Positions 5,656-6,622 of a stretch of 6,622 nt of DNA are shown here, in pieces; position 1 is the stretch's first letter, and each line of letters opens with the position of its first letter. Both the position numbers and the translations under genes were made by a program. The notes below the pieces were generated by a model. That model ran no database searches. It saw only the letters and a list, made by a program, of their open reading frames with translations, and was not told the origin of the DNA. The DNA comes from Chromatiales bacterium (GTDB lineage: Bacteria; Pseudomonadota; Gammaproteobacteria; UBA6429), in contig JALTJN010000154.1 in assembly GCA_027076405.1 (NCBI GenBank), positions 1-6,622 of the forward strand. The letters run 5' to 3'.

Positions 5656-6622
5656 ATGACACAAAACAATACAGATATTTTAACTATTGGTGGAGCAACT
5701 TTGGATATTATGCTTACGACTGATGAGTATGATATTATTGATAATTCTCAAGATTTAAAACGCCAAAAGCTTATTGCTTTTGAATATGGAGCAAAACTCA
5801 TCACAAAAGACGCCTGCATGACTTATGGAGGTGGTGCTGCAAATTCTGCTATTAATTTATCTAATTTAGATTTTGCTGTTACAGCGTTAGTTCAGCTTGG
5901 TGATGATTCTCCAGGACGTGATATTAAATTTTATTTAGAGAACAGAGGTATTAATACTGACTATATAATTCAACATAAAAATACATTTACTGGTACATCA
6001 GTTATTGTGAGTGCTTCAGAAGCTCATGATCATGTTGCTTTTGTAAACAGAGGTGCTAATGCTTTTTTGGATATTTCCAAAGAAACTTTAGCTATCATCA
6101 ATCCGCAACATATTTATTTAACTTCTTTGAGTGGAGAGAGGGCATTAGATAATTTAATAGAAATTTTTGATTATATTCGTGAAAATAACATACCTATTAC
6201 ATGGAACCCAGGAAGTCAACAAGTACAAATGGGCTGTGAAGCTTTGAAGCGTTTTTTGCAATATACTACTATATTACATGTAAATAAGGACGAGGCTATA
6301 GAGATGTTATATTCCTCTGGTGAGGAAACTGATAATGTTGAGGATTTATTGAAGAGGTTGCACGCAGAGGGTCCCAGATTGGTTACTATTACTTGTGGCG
6401 CAGATGGAGCGTGGAGTTATGATGGTGAGAAAATTTATTTTCAATCAGCTTTGGATGTTGAACATATAAATACAACTGGAGCTGGAGATGCATTTGGTTC
6501 CACTTTTTTAGCTGCTTACATTAAGACAGGGGGTGATATAGGTTATGCATTGGCAGCTGGTGTTGTAAATAGTTCAGAAGTTATTAAAAAAGTTGGCGCT
6601 CAACATGGATTAGTAGGTTGGA
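5656..6622 (+). CDS. PfkB-family (ribokinase-like) carbohydrate or nucleoside kinase, 3' end cut by window
   Basis: The frame from the ATG at 5656 stays open for 322 residues to the window edge, close to the usual 300-340 residue family length, so only a short C-terminal piece is missing. It begins with DILTIGGATLDIML (residues 7-20). The substrate-binding glycine motif YGGGAANSAINLS is at about 57-69, the conserved N-x-x-E element NKDEA at 210-214, the nucleotide-site strand TCGADGAWSY at 246-255, and PfkB signature 2 NTTGAGDAFGSTFLA at 272-286, with Asp278 as the predicted catalytic base and GAGD as the anion hole. Family members transfer phosphate from ATP to a sugar or nucleoside hydroxyl in the cytoplasm (ribokinase, fructokinase, adenosine kinase and others). 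The substrate cannot be decided from sequence reading alone. It has no signal peptide or membrane segment, lies after a terminator and is functionally unlike its surface-protein neighbours. No Shine-Dalgarno site precedes the start. Confidence 0.92.
   Translation, partial: MTQNNTDILTIGGATLDIMLTTDEYDIIDNSQDLKRQKLIAFEYGAKLITKDACMTYGGGAANSAINLSNLDFAVTALVQLGDDSPGRDIKFYLENRGINTDYIIQHKNTFTGTSVIVSASEAHDHVAFVNRGANAFLDISKETLAIINPQHIYLTSLSGERALDNLIEIFDYIRENNIPITWNPGSQQVQMGCEALKRFLQYTTILHVNKDEAIEMLYSSGEETDNVEDLLKRLHAEGPRLVTITCGADGAWSYDGEKIYFQSALDVEHINTTGAGDAFGSTFLAAYIKTGGDIGYALAAGVVNSSEVIKKVGAQHGLVGW

Noticed and set aside
1..6622. Alternative genetic code (UGA read as glycine, as in some CPR lineages)
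   Set aside because: All genes read through without in-frame TGA, GGN glycine codons are abundant, and all visible stops are TAA.
1..6622. CRISPR array, tRNA/rRNA gene, transposase or defence system
   Set aside because: No regularly spaced short repeats, cloverleaf-like or rRNA-like sequence, terminal inverted repeats or recognisable nuclease/transposase domains were seen. The repeats present are protein-coding domain repeats.

Overview
The window is AT-rich bacterial DNA with four genes, all on the + strand. It looks like a cell-envelope region of a member of the Candidate Phyla Radiation (Patescibacteria, probably a Parcubacteria-type lineage). This placement is inferred from gene content: a giant DUF11-repeat surface protein with a C-terminal sorting signal, a sortase with a long stalk, a membrane-bound CAP-domain protein carrying a PHxGNNHHPKAL-type motif that I associate with such genomes, and starts without Shine-Dalgarno sites. 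A low-GC Gram-positive host cannot be excluded from the sequence alone. All visible stops are TAA, and glycine is encoded normally by GGN, so nothing suggests a UGA-to-glycine code.

Layout. (1) Bases 1-3153: the 3' part of a large surface-protein gene whose start lies outside the window. It encodes seven DUF11-like beta-sandwich repeats, one Myxococcus-type cysteine-rich repeat, a glycine/cysteine hinge and an LPDTN-G / hydrophobic / basic C-terminus. A hairpin at 3172-3206 probably terminates it. (2) Bases 3213-3241: a consensus sigma-70 promoter (TTGACA, 17 bp, TATAAT, extended TG), which drives a sortase (3267-4106) and, 27 bases further on, a multi-pass CAP-domain protein (4134-5546). A GC-rich hairpin plus T-run at 5573-5597 ends this unit. 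(3) From 5656 to the window edge: the start of a PfkB-family carbohydrate or nucleoside kinase with its own probable promoter; its 3' end is cut off. No gene-free stretch exceeds about 115 bases.

How the genes may work together: the sortase has the complete His/Cys/Arg catalytic set and sits directly downstream of a protein with a sortase-type C-terminus, so the simplest reading is a substrate/enzyme pair that anchors or polymerises the repeat protein on the cell surface. The CAP protein would act at the same surface, displayed on a long acidic stalk between membrane helices. The kinase appears to be an unrelated metabolic gene.

The most interesting points are the regular four-cysteine pattern in the first four DUF11 repeats and its absence from the last three, the off-register sorting motif, the unusual architecture of the CAP protein, and -10 elements that end 25-26 bases before each of the three visible start codons, implying uniform ~20-nt leaders with no Shine-Dalgarno site.
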